A stretch of DNA of 17,013 bases from JAUSNA01 sp964568885 (GCA_964568885.1 CAZMSF010000022.1:1-17013); one strand, 5' to 3'. Positions 1 through 7,220 are shown, counted from the stretch's first letter. The notes: generated from the sequence alone by a model not told the origin. Numbers and translations: made by a program.

Positions 1-227
1 ATAACATCTACATCATCTTGATCCACTTGCAACGGCAAGGTATTAGAGCTAAGTTTAATGGCCTAAATTGTATGGAATAGTGAGAGAGTTTTGTTGGTAT
101 TGTAAACCTCGTTGTTCTTTTTGTACTTCTCCTGTGTTACATGCGCAAGCTCTGAGGAGAGGTCATTAGTTGATGGAGCTGAGTCTGCTAAAGAAGAAGT
201 GCTCTCAGCTTGTTAGGCAGAATCCAT
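1..227 (-). pseudogene. Degraded sensor histidine kinase N-terminal remnant (partial, two in-frame stops)
   Basis: One minus-strand frame from the ATG at 227-225 to the window edge reads like protein but is interrupted by TAA at 213-215 and TAG at 63-65. Between the stops it encodes an acidic/Ser-rich start, then a coiled-coil-like stretch containing LSSELAHVTQEKYKKNNEVY and NKTLSLFHTI; after the second stop it continues in the same frame with AIKLSSNTL. The pattern 'LxxELxxVxxExYKKNxExxxxNKTLSLxxxI' is what I recall from the linker that precedes the dimerisation domain of CPR/archaeal-type sensor kinases; this is recall, not a search. There are no frameshifts, only nonsense codons. It lies directly downstream of a membrane sensor-like gene and a 94-aa companion, which fits a decayed signalling cluster. 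The remainder lies outside the window. Alternatives are sequencing error or a short non-kinase gene. Confidence 0.5.
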
Positions 228-235
228 ATGAACTA

Positions 236-241
236 ATTATA
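236..241 (-). promoter_or_regulatory. -10-like hexamer before the broken kinase ORF
   Basis: A perfect TATAAT lies on the minus strand 8 nt before the ATG at 227. No convincing -35 sits 16-18 nt upstream. Its placement copies the short -10-to-ATG distances seen before other genes in the window. Confidence 0.3.
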
Positions 242-262
242 TAGTATTAAAAGCGCATGACG

Positions 263-547
263 CTATTGAAGAAGAACTGGTAAATCCGAAGAAGATACTT
301 GAGAGGATATGCTTTTTACGGCATCTTTGCACATCTCTACAGACGTTTGTCCGAAAAGTTTTTCATACCTCTCAACGAGCTTACCGACAATATCTTTTTG
401 GTTACCCTCAAACTTAATGTCGTGTTTTTGCCAATCAATTTTTAACCCTTGCACTTTTTCAGCCTGTTCAAGCGCAATCGGTCCAATAATATTTTCCTGA
501 ACTTTGATTATCTTTTCAGCCATTTGGGCATAGACATCATTTTGCAT
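263..547 (-). CDS. Small soluble protein of unknown function, companion of the membrane sensor-like gene
   Basis: 94 aa, no signal peptide or membrane segment, predicted mostly helical with one short beta stretch in the middle. Visible features are an N-terminal helix ending in IIGPIALEQAEKVQGL (about residues 21-36), a central DIKFEGNQKDIV segment (43-54) and a C-terminal helix with the block YEKLFGQTSVEMCKDAV (61-77). The phrase 'IGPxALEQAxKVxGL ... YEKLFGxxSVExC' is familiar to me from small conserved proteins or C-terminal domains near CPR signalling genes, but I cannot name a family. The start is well supported: GAGGAT sits about 6 nt before the ATG, one of the few Shine-Dalgarno-like sites here, and it lies within the last codons of the upstream gene, whose stop is only 3 nt away. 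The two genes are therefore almost certainly co-transcribed. Confidence 0.75.
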   Translation of the reverse strand: MQNDVYAQMAEKIIKVQENIIGPIALEQAEKVQGLKIDWQKHDIKFEGNQKDIVGKLVERYEKLFGQTSVEMCKDAVKSISSQVSSSDLPVLLQ

Positions 548-550
548 ATA

Positions 551-1360
551 TTATCCTCGATGTAACTGGTTATAGACAGTTTTTAATTCAAGGATGCCAA
601 TGGCCATTATCATATACGATGTGGTGTATACCAAATCGATGAAGTGACCGGGATAATATTTATCTTGAAAATATATAAATGAATAATCCGATAAAAATTG
701 TGCAACAAAGGCAAATAGAATAACAAGAATTTTAGGCCTCATAATTCCTCCTAAAAGTTTTCTGGTCGCTACATACGTAAATATAGCAATAGAAACATAT
801 ATTGCCTGCCCCAGTGGGTACCCAAAATCCAAAAATGACTTTAGGGGATGGGAGAAATCAAGCTGATAATTACGCAAAAACAGAATATAAGAAACACCTA
901 CCATAACAACGGGAATAAGGATTGCCTGCAATTTGTTTCCAAATGAACGAAGGGAAATTTTAACCCCCGATGCTTTTGCCAAAAGATAAGCTCCATAAAT
1001 ATAAAATGGAATCGTACCGAAGAATCCGATATCTCCAATCGACGGATAAGGGATTTCTATGTGCTCAATGAAAATATAGTATGTGTAAGCCATTTGCCCA
1101 AATTCTTGAGCGAAAAGACCGAGGGAAAACATGATAATAGCCTTCCCCATCACACTCTTAAAACCGCCCCATTTTCTTGCAACAAATAAGCCCCAAATTC
1201 CTCCAACAAGTGCAATTACTCCATATGATTGACCGTACAATGCGTACAATATATGGTCATGAGGAAGGGCCACTTGCATGTAGACCCACCATGCAACGTA
1301 TAGGAGAAATAGTCCCAGAATTATCTTTGCTTCCCACTCTTTTTTCAGTGTTTCAAGCAT
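551..1360 (-). CDS. Polytopic membrane protein resembling a bacterial sensor input module (no output domain)
   Basis: 269 aa with about eight hydrophobic segments, near residues 11-29, 43-62, 72-98, 110-130, 145-162, 178-199, 208-228 and 238-258. The loop before the fourth segment carries PYPSIGDIGFF (104-114), a motif I associate with multi-TM N-terminal input modules of some GGDEF/EAL proteins and membrane kinases. The preceding helix has GLFAQEFGQMAYTYY (81-95). The protein ends soon after the last helix (ILELKTVYNQL), so there is no kinase, GGDEF or other output domain in the chain. Any signal would have to pass to a separate protein, plausibly the 94-aa product 3 nt downstream or the broken kinase ORF after it. 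It is divergently transcribed from the DUF2156 gene. The sensor role is inference from topology, motif and neighbours. Confidence 0.65.
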   Translation of the reverse strand: MLETLKKEWEAKIILGLFLLYVAWWVYMQVALPHDHILYALYGQSYGVIALVGGIWGLFVARKWGGFKSVMGKAIIMFSLGLFAQEFGQMAYTYYIFIEHIEIPYPSIGDIGFFGTIPFYIYGAYLLAKASGVKISLRSFGNKLQAILIPVVMVGVSYILFLRNYQLDFSHPLKSFLDFGYPLGQAIYVSIAIFTYVATRKLLGGIMRPKILVILFAFVAQFLSDYSFIYFQDKYYPGHFIDLVYTTSYMIMAIGILELKTVYNQLHRG

Positions 1361-1366
1361 ATTTTT

Positions 1367-1395
1367 AGTATGGAATGTTGCGTGTCACTTGTCAA
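1367..1395 (-). promoter_or_regulatory. Sigma70-type promoter of the membrane sensor-like gene
   Basis: On the minus strand TTGACA (1390-1395) is followed by 17 nt and then CATACT (1367-1372, 4 of 6 to consensus). The -10 ends only 6 nt before the ATG, so transcription would start at or next to the start codon (leaderless or nearly so). Confidence 0.55.
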
Positions 1396-1406
1396 GAAAG
1401 GTAAGA

Positions 1407-1412
1407 TATACT
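1407..1412 (+). promoter_or_regulatory. -10-like element of the DUF2156 gene
   Basis: TATACT (5 of 6 to consensus) lies 10 nt before the ATG at 1423. No good -35 is found at 16-18 nt. It sits in a 62-nt divergent intergenic region shared with the minus-strand promoter. Confidence 0.35.
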
Positions 1413-1422
1413 ATCAATAATC

Positions 1423-2346
1423 ATGAATTTATTACGAGAACTACCCGTATTTCCTGAGCTCAAACCGCTCACTCTGCAAGACCATTCAATACTCCAACCT
1501 TTTTTGGATAATTTCGAACCTTATTCCGATTACAATTTTGCATCCATGTGGTGTTACAACACTAAGGAAAAAATGGAAATTGCACAACTTCACAATAACC
1601 TTGTGGTCAAATTTGAGGATTATGTCACCTCCGAACATTTCTTTTCTTTCATGGGAAATGATGAACCAGTTAGGACTACACATATCCTACTTGAGCATAG
1701 TATCGAACAAGGATTGCCGGGAATTCTTAAACTCATTCCCCACATCGTTGCAGACAATCTTAAAGACTCCAAAAAATATAAGGTATCAGAAGATGAGGAT
1801 AACTTCGACTATATACTGTTTACTCAAGAAGTAAGCTCCCTTGCTACAACTAAATTTCATACACAGAAGAACCACCTTAACCGGTTTGAAAAGAATTATC
1901 CGGAATGCCTACCGGTTATTCTTGATGCATCTGATAAAAAGACACATGAAATTTTGTTAGAAGTTTTTTACACATGGGAAAAAGGAAGAGGAAAAGAAAG
2001 GAATGAAACACAACATGAGTTGACAGCCTTGGAACGGTTTTTATACCATGCGCATTTGTTTTCTCCAATTATTGTGGCTGCCGAATATAAAGGAAATTAT
2101 TTGGGATTTATAGTCGCAGAACTTATTGGCACAGAATATGCGGTTGTTCATTTCGCAAAAAGTAATCCACAATATAAAGAGGTGTATGTATTTCTTAATA
2201 ATTGTCTCGCAAAACATCTGTGGAATATGGGGTATCAATATATGAACATCGAACAAGATTTGGGAATACCGGGATTAAAATATGCAAAGAAACAATGGAA
2301 TCCGGTAAAATATCTTAAGAAATACACTATAGCAATTAATGAATAA
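1423..2346 (+). CDS. DUF2156 protein (phosphatidylglycerol lysyltransferase C-terminal, LPG_synthase_C-like), soluble form
   Basis: 307 aa without membrane segments. It matches the family layout of two tandem GNAT-like folds. The N-terminal half has the DYNFASMWCY signature (36-45); the middle has a basic stretch, FHTQKNHLNRFEKNYP (145-160), typical of the family; the C-terminal fold ends with NIEQDLGIPGLKYAKKQW (275-292) and a KYLKKY tail. In MprF this domain moves lysine or alanine from aminoacyl-tRNA onto phosphatidylglycerol at the inner membrane face. Here the flippase half of MprF is absent, so the protein is cytosolic or peripheral and its acceptor is unknown. The next gene, an EamA transporter, overlaps its 3' end by 8 nt, indicating translational coupling and a joint function. 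The first ATG after the -10-like element was chosen as start; no strong Shine-Dalgarno site is visible. Confidence 0.85.
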   Translation: MNLLRELPVFPELKPLTLQDHSILQPFLDNFEPYSDYNFASMWCYNTKEKMEIAQLHNNLVVKFEDYVTSEHFFSFMGNDEPVRTTHILLEHSIEQGLPGILKLIPHIVADNLKDSKKYKVSEDEDNFDYILFTQEVSSLATTKFHTQKNHLNRFEKNYPECLPVILDASDKKTHEILLEVFYTWEKGRGKERNETQHELTALERFLYHAHLFSPIIVAAEYKGNYLGFIVAELIGTEYAVVHFAKSNPQYKEVYVFLNNCLAKHLWNMGYQYMNIEQDLGIPGLKYAKKQWNPVKYLKKYTIAINE

Positions 2347-3238
2347 TTGGCTTTATTTAGCACTTCTTGCACCTGCCGTTTATACGGTCGTAAATTTTGT
2401 AGACAAATATGTAGTTGAGCACAAAGTAAAAGACTACCGTGGGATGCCTATTTATGGCTCTATCGTAGGGCTTGTTGTCGGAACGCTTTTTTGGATAGCT
2501 GTCGGCTTCCCCTTTCTTCCTCTATTTGATGCTGTACTCGTCATATCAACCGGAGTTTTGACTCTTTTTGGGTATGCCCTCTATTTCAACGCACTCTCAA
2601 AAAGCCAGACAAGTTATGTCATCGGTTTATTTCAACTGATACCGCTTATTACCTTCGCACTATCATTTATTTTCTTATCGGAACGGATTAATGGCAGTCA
2701 ATTTATGGGGTTTTTAATGGTACTTCTGTCTGTGCTTGCTCTCTCAATTAATAAAGAAAAAAGGAAGTTTAAATTTGACTCGGCTTTTTATCTGGTTCTT
2801 ATTTCGGATGTTTTCTTTGCACTTGCAAATATCATTTTGAAGTTTGCAATTACGGCAGATTCCTTCACAAAAATATTTAGCTATGAGAGTTGGGGAATTG
2901 CACTGGGCGGACTCATCCTTTGGTTAATTTTTCCAACAGTAAGAAAGGCATTCTTAAAAACAACAAAAACCGTAGGCACAAAAGTTCTTGGCATCATGTT
3001 TTTGAATGAGTTTATATTTATCATTTCTAAAGTTATAACATTCCTTGCAATTGCACTTGGGCCTGTTGCATTGGTCAGTGTTCTGGGTGGAACTCAAGTT
3101 TTCTACGGAATTCTGTATGGATTTGTTTTAACAATTGTTGCTCCCAAAATTTTCCATGAGGATATTTCTAAGGGGGGGCTAACAAAAAAAATTATTTTTA
3201 TGTCTCTTATGTTTGCCGGAATTTGGCTCATCCACTAA
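2339..3238 (+). CDS. EamA/DMT-superfamily 10-TM transporter
   Basis: 299 aa with about ten hydrophobic helices arranged as two EamA-type halves (roughly residues 3-137 and 147-298). Typical EamA features are the N-terminal YTVVNFVDKYVVE (15-27), the end of the first half with FLSERINGSQFMGFLMV (112-128) followed by a short lysine-rich loop (NKEKRKFKF), and a repeat-like start of the second half (LISDVFFALANIILKFA). DMT carriers export metabolites; some members flip lipid-linked sugars (ArnE/ArnF). The substrate here cannot be read from sequence. The ATG lies inside the end of the DUF2156 gene (8-nt overlap) without a Shine-Dalgarno site, so expression is probably coupled. The last 4 nt overlap the convergent speD-like gene tail to tail. 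Confidence 0.85.
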   Translation: MNNWLYLALLAPAVYTVVNFVDKYVVEHKVKDYRGMPIYGSIVGLVVGTLFWIAVGFPFLPLFDAVLVISTGVLTLFGYALYFNALSKSQTSYVIGLFQLIPLITFALSFIFLSERINGSQFMGFLMVLLSVLALSINKEKRKFKFDSAFYLVLISDVFFALANIILKFAITADSFTKIFSYESWGIALGGLILWLIFPTVRKAFLKTTKTVGTKVLGIMFLNEFIFIISKVITFLAIALGPVALVSVLGGTQVFYGILYGFVLTIVAPKIFHEDISKGGLTKKIIFMSLMFAGIWLIH

Positions 3239-3642
3239 TCTTCGAGGTTTTCAGACGGATATTTTTTTCCGCGCTCTTCAATTGATATATCCATTTCATC
3301 GGTTTTGAACATTTTCTTGAGATAGTCTATCGCGATATTGGCGTCAAACTCTTTACAAGAATATAAATCGAAGGTAAAGAATTTGCGTTTAACGAAGGTA
3401 TGTATGCTCACGTGTGACTCTTGAATAAGAACAAACCCGCTCCACCCTCCGGGGTCTTTTGCGTTGTTACCCTCAGTGAACACTAAATATGGCTTGGTCA
3501 TTTTTGTCATACCAATAGTTGTTGGAAGGGTATCGAGCATTTTATAGAGGAGATTAGCATCTTCAAGAGGCTGCTTTGCACAATTATACCCATCTATCAT
3601 AAGATGCATACCGAACGAGGAATTATTGGGAGTTGAACTCAT
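3235..3642 (-). CDS. speD: SpeD/AdoMetDC-family pyruvoyl-dependent decarboxylase
   Basis: 135 aa, the size of the single-domain bacterial/archaeal class. Self-processing and catalytic residues are all recognisable: Glu75-Ser76 in IQESHVSIHT is the expected cleavage pair giving the pyruvoyl group on Ser76, His81 lies 5 residues on, and Cys96 in FDLYSC lies 20 residues on. These spacings match Ser63/His68/Cys83 of the Thermotoga maritima enzyme. The N-terminal GMHLMIDGYNC (11-21) is the family's first strand. Classical family members decarboxylate S-adenosylmethionine to supply aminopropyl groups for spermidine, but homologues in many bacteria, archaea, phages and CPR have been reported to act on arginine or ornithine instead. 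No speE or other polyamine gene is in the window, so the substrate is open. The stop overlaps the convergent EamA gene by 4 nt; Met12 is a possible alternative start. Confidence 0.9.
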   Translation of the reverse strand: MSSTPNNSSFGMHLMIDGYNCAKQPLEDANLLYKMLDTLPTTIGMTKMTKPYLVFTEGNNAKDPGGWSGFVLIQESHVSIHTFVKRKFFTFDLYSCKEFDANIAIDYLKKMFKTDEMDISIEERGKKYPSENLED

Positions 3643-3660
3643 AAAAAAAGACGCAAATTA

Positions 3661-3689
3661 ATTAAAAAGTAATTCCGAACAAAAGTCAA
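3661..3689 (-). promoter_or_regulatory. Sigma70-type promoter of speD
   Basis: On the minus strand TTGACT (3684-3689), a 17-nt spacer and TTTAAT (3661-3666) give 5 of 6 matches in each box. The -10 ends 18 nt before the ATG, giving a leader of about 11 nt with no Shine-Dalgarno site. It lies in the 56-nt gap after dnaJ, so speD can be transcribed independently. Confidence 0.6.
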
Positions 3690-3698
3690 TTACGCCAA

Positions 3699-4723
3699 CT
3701 AAAACCATCGGCGCTTTTTTGACTCATCCACAAATTCTTCCAAGAGTTCTTTTTGTCGTGAGGAGAGTTTTTCCGGGACCTCGATTTGCACTCTTACATA
3801 GTGGTCGCCATGAGAAGTGCTATTTACATGCTTTACTCCCTTTCCCTTAATNNNNNNNNNNNNNNNNNNNNNNNNNNNNNNNNNNNNNNNNNNNNNNNNN
3901 NNNNNNNNNNNNNNNNNNNNNNNNNNNNNNNNNNNNNNNNNNNNNNNNNNNCATAGTGGTCGCCATGAGAAGTGCTATTTACATGCTTTACTCCCTTTCC
4001 CTTAATGCGAATAAGAGTGCCAGGTTGGGTCCCTTGCGGTATTCTCAGCTTTACCTTCCCCTCAATTGTATCAACTTCCTCAATGCCACCAAGCGCCGCT
4101 TCTGCCATGGGAATTTTCATTTCGGTGACAATATCATAACCTTCCCGCCTGAATTTTGAGCTCGGCGAAACGGTTATTATGATGTCAAAATCATTGAATT
4201 GAATTCTGGACCCTTCATTTACACCTGCCGGAACTTTAATATCTTTTTTCTTCCCGTCCAATGAAACGGTTTTTGTAGTTCCTTTGACCGCTTCCATAAA
4301 ATCAATTCTCAAAGAATACGAAGGTTTACGTCTTCCAAAAGGAGTGCCTCCCCCGCCAAAAAATTGCTCAAAAATATCAAAGGGGTCAGAAAACCCTCCA
4401 AAATCAAAACCCTCAGCCCCATTGGTCGTATACGTATAGCTGAACGGACCCTGTTGGCCACCAAATCCACCAAACGGTCCACCCGCTCCTCCGCGCCCTC
4501 CATTTTCAAAAGCAGCGGCACCGAACTGGTCATATTGTTGACGCTTTTGAGGATTACCAAGAACCTCATATGCCTGGTTTATTTCTTTGAATTTTTCCTC
4601 TGCCTCTTTGGATTTATTTTTGTCGGGATGATATTGTACGGCGAGCTTTCTATATGCGCGTTTTAATTCATCCGCTGTTGCGGTTTTTGTGACCCCTAGC
4701 ACCTTATAATAATCAGAATTCAT
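3699..4723 (-). CDS. dnaJ: DnaJ/CbpA-type J-domain co-chaperone without zinc fingers (interrupted by an assembly gap)
   Basis: J domain at residues 4-70 with HPD at 32-34, which stimulates the DnaK ATPase. A Gly/Phe-rich linker (about 78-135) follows, then two beta-rich substrate-binding C-terminal domains; the second contains LRIPQGTQPGTLIRIKGKGV. The four CxxCxGxG zinc motifs of class A DnaJ are absent, so this is a class B/CbpA-like protein. The N run 3852-3951 cuts the gene; its two 55-nt flanks are identical. Collapsing them restores one frame that continues HYVRVQIEVPEKL and ends KKRRWF at the TAG at 3699-3701. That gives 289 aa, and 870 nt is exactly divisible by three. It is the only J protein seen here and stands apart from hrcA-grpE-dnaK. 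A TAAAAT box lies 7 nt before the ATG. Confidence 0.92.
3797..4006. other. Scaffolding gap: 100 N flanked by identical 55-nt overlap copies
   Basis: The 55 nt at 3797-3851 and at 3952-4006 are identical, and exactly 100 N lie between. Terminal overlap of exactly 55 nt is what de Bruijn contigs sharing a k=55 node leave behind. The biological sequence most likely has one copy and no gap, because collapsing restores the dnaJ frame. Confidence 0.9.
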
Positions 4724-4883
4724 ATTCCGTATTTTAGCTTAGCGACCGCATGGAGCGGAGCGAAATCTCTCTACCTAATTTCAGGAATTTTTCGAAGAAA
4801 AGTTCCGCAAACAATATTGAAAAGAGATTTAGCAGTTTGAATACATATTTTAGCAATTAAAAGCCGTAATTGCCAGTTTTATT
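4724..4883. promoter_or_regulatory. dnaJ upstream region: -10-like box and short repeats
   Basis: TAAAAT on the minus strand (4731-4736) ends 7 nt before the dnaJ ATG; no good -35 is seen. CCGC/GCGG with a 5-nt loop lies at 4746-4758. AAATCTCT (4763-4770) is repeated inverted as AGAGATTT (4823-4830). TTAGCA occurs twice as a direct repeat 21 nt apart (4829-4834 and 4850-4855) and equals the first six bases of a CIRCE half-site, but no true CIRCE inverted repeat is present. A weak 6-bp inverted repeat (GCAATT/AATTGC) just after the M4 peptidase stop lacks a T run, so I do not call a terminator. Confidence 0.35.
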
Positions 4884-7220
4884 TTATTGCGGCGTACATA
4901 ACAGAGGACAAAGTTGTATATTCTTTCCGCTCTTTGTACAGCTTGGGTCGGGCTTGCAGGTGAAGTATTGGTCGGGTGTTGGCGTAGGTGTTCCATGCTG
5001 TTGATATCCCCCACCACCGGAGGTTGGTGCCGGACTTGGGGCGCTTGTAGGAGAAGGCAGCTTTGAACAATCAGGAGTTTTTATCTTAAAAGTCAATATC
5101 ATACTGGGGGCGGTAAGACCGCTTGACCCGTTGTGAAGCTCTGCCGTATATTCAAAATTATTTTTCAGTGGTGTACTGCTACTTGGGGGAGTTTTCCCTT
5201 TCGCAGTATAGGTTCCTTTATTGATAAGGTAAGGAGGGCCAGTAACCCAACTGCTCATATCTACCAATCCTCCTGGCGATGCGTGTCCGTCTGGCGTATC
5301 ATACGTTTCTATCACTCCTTTTTCACCAGATGGAATTTCATAGTCATATTTTATTTCTGGAGTTGCTCCCTCGCATACACCCATAGCCATCAGTTTCCAT
5401 AATCCGCTACTTCCACCACCTGTTGGCGCCGGGGTTGGTGATTGAGAGGGGTTTTGAGTTGGGCTTACGCTTGAGGTGGGATTGGGCGGTGGACTTCCGG
5501 CTGCCGAACATGTGGCCGGTTGAAGCGACCCACCGGAACAGACCGGGCTTTGCGGTAATCCCTGCGGTTGCTGGTCAAGTTCTGTAGCCTGCATAGCACG
5601 GTTCACATTGTCGCATTCGGAAGAAGTCGATCCATATAAATCGGAGCATGCTTGCATAAAAGTCGTATATACATCTTTAAAATTTGAAGTTTGAGTAAGA
5701 TATTTTGTGAGCGCTTGATACACGATGGGGTGACTTTTTGCTCTGCCTATCCCATTCATGGTACAACCGTTAAAAGTACCTCCGTCTGTCATCAGATAAA
5801 ATGTTTTGTTGATTACGCCGCTGTTTTTATGTACTCCTCCGTAATCGTGTGCGCTGTCGGCTGCACCACAGTAAAACAGTGGTGATGAAAGCTTGTCCGG
5901 GTTATTCCGGCTTGGCGGATTGCTCATAGAACGAAGAGGAACAGGAAGACCAAGGCTGGAAGGCAACCCTTCACCGATGTCCCAATTATTATCCATCGCG
6001 CTTCCGAAAATATCTGAAACAGCCTCATTAAGGGCTCCTGACTCCTGCACATATTGAAGCCCCGCCGTCTCTCCGGTTAATGCGTGCGTCAATTCATGTC
6101 CGGTCACATCCAAAAGCACGAGACCGGAGCAAAACACCATCTCGTATCCATTCCAAAACGCGTTTGGACATTGGACCGGTACTCCATGCATGGCCATTCC
6201 GTTTGAAGCGTGAACATATCCATTGTAGGATGCTCCGGCATTATCATAGCTGTTGCGGCTATAACTATTAAAAAAATAATCATAAACAGTTCCAAAGTAG
6301 CCATATACATTGTTTACGTCAGTATCGGAAACCGGAGATGCCCCTTCTTGACGCTGCAATGGGCAAGCTCCTCCCTGGCAGTTATAAACATTGCGGTCCA
6401 AAGCGTCTCTTGTTTGGGATTCTGAGTAAATAACTCGTCCATTTTCTAAATCAATGAAGTAGCGGGTCCGAAAAACGACGGGCTTGCCTAAAGATTCAAC
6501 TTCTACTTCCAGTGCCAAGTGATTGACCGAATCATTTGATAACCCCATCACTCTTTCGTTGAGATAATATTTTTTAGTTGTTTTAACCGTAAGTTGTCCG
6601 CCGGCGACTTCCTTTTTTGCTTCGGAAAGTGCAATCTCTTTGGCTTTATCGTCGATTATTTTCTGTGTTGTTTGAGTTGAGTTCGTCGAGATATTTCCAC
6701 TTGTTGTGTATATTTCGTTTTCGTTTTTAACATGCACCGTCACAATTGCACCATATACCGGAATGTCATTTATTGTCTGGTTGAAAAAATAGTGCTCATT
6801 TGAAAGTGCAATATTGTTTCTCTTAAGATATGTGTCATTTTTATCCAATACCTGACGGGTGACAACAGTGTTTTTCTCGAAATCTTTCGGGAAGAGTGTT
6901 CCTTGCGATAGGGACGGATTTATTTGTAAAAATTCGCGGGCGGCAGCAAGTCCTTTTTTTGAAGGAGATTTGTATAGGTAATCTTTCTTCGAATTTATCG
7001 AAAAAACCGTTCTTCCCTCTTCCCGGGTCACGTTTGAATAGGCGGTCAAATCAATACTTGTAAGACTGAGTGTTTTTTTTGAAGAAGCAAGAACAACTAC
7101 CGCAAAAAGAATACCAATTAAGGAAACTAATGCCAATGCATAAGAAATTTTATGTCTTTCTATGCTTGACCTAACAGTGAGGATAAGGGGCGCAATTCTC
7201 TCCTTGTAAATTTCATTCAT
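4884..7220 (-). CDS. M4 (thermolysin-family) zinc metallopeptidase, exported, with Pro-rich and Cys-containing C-terminal extension
   Basis: 778 aa. One N-terminal hydrophobic helix (about 27-45) after a basic start acts as signal peptide or anchor. A propeptide (about 50-270, FTP/PepSY-like) precedes the catalytic domain (about 285-548). Zinc ligands are His375 and His379 in HELTH and Glu399 in NEAVSD, 24 residues after His375 as in thermolysin. Glu376 is the general base; Tyr390 and His464 in GGVHKNSGVINK correspond to thermolysin Tyr157 and His231. All catalytic residues are intact. The C-terminal extension has a Pro/Ser/Thr linker (575-600), an unassigned beta-rich segment (605-718), a second linker and a tail with four Cys (755-775). 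The chain has 16 Cys, compatible with disulfides outside the cell. Its ATG overlaps the upstream gene's stop by 4 nt (ATGA), so translation is coupled. The substrate could be envelope protein, environmental peptide or host protein. Confidence 0.93.
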   Translation of the reverse strand: MNEIYKERIAPLILTVRSSIERHKISYALALVSLIGILFAVVVLASSKKTLSLTSIDLTAYSNVTREEGRTVFSINSKKDYLYKSPSKKGLAAAREFLQINPSLSQGTLFPKDFEKNTVVTRQVLDKNDTYLKRNNIALSNEHYFFNQTINDIPVYGAIVTVHVKNENEIYTTSGNISTNSTQTTQKIIDDKAKEIALSEAKKEVAGGQLTVKTTKKYYLNERVMGLSNDSVNHLALEVEVESLGKPVVFRTRYFIDLENGRVIYSESQTRDALDRNVYNCQGGACPLQRQEGASPVSDTDVNNVYGYFGTVYDYFFNSYSRNSYDNAGASYNGYVHASNGMAMHGVPVQCPNAFWNGYEMVFCSGLVLLDVTGHELTHALTGETAGLQYVQESGALNEAVSDIFGSAMDNNWDIGEGLPSSLGLPVPLRSMSNPPSRNNPDKLSSPLFYCGAADSAHDYGGVHKNSGVINKTFYLMTDGGTFNGCTMNGIGRAKSHPIVYQALTKYLTQTSNFKDVYTTFMQACSDLYGSTSSECDNVNRAMQATELDQQPQGLPQSPVCSGGSLQPATCSAAGSPPPNPTSSVSPTQNPSQSPTPAPTGGGSSGLWKLMAMGVCEGATPEIKYDYEIPSGEKGVIETYDTPDGHASPGGLVDMSSWVTGPPYLINKGTYTAKGKTPPSSSTPLKNNFEYTAELHNGSSGLTAPSMILTFKIKTPDCSKLPSPTSAPSPAPTSGGGGYQQHGTPTPTPDQYFTCKPDPSCTKSGKNIQLCPLLCTPQ

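Noticed and set aside
1..262. Stop-codon reassignment explaining the interrupted kinase frame
   Set aside because: TAA and TAG are the two stops involved, and both terminate intact genes in the same window.
3797..4006. 55-nt direct repeats as a biological repeat or mobile-element target duplication
   Set aside because: Same exact 55-nt length at both N gaps, exactly 100 N between, and collapsing restores gene frames; best explained by assembly.
4746..4830. REP-like element upstream of dnaJ
   Set aside because: The hairpin is only 4 bp with a 5-nt loop, and the AAATCTCT/AGAGATTT pair is 52 nt apart; a second copy would be needed to call a repeat family.
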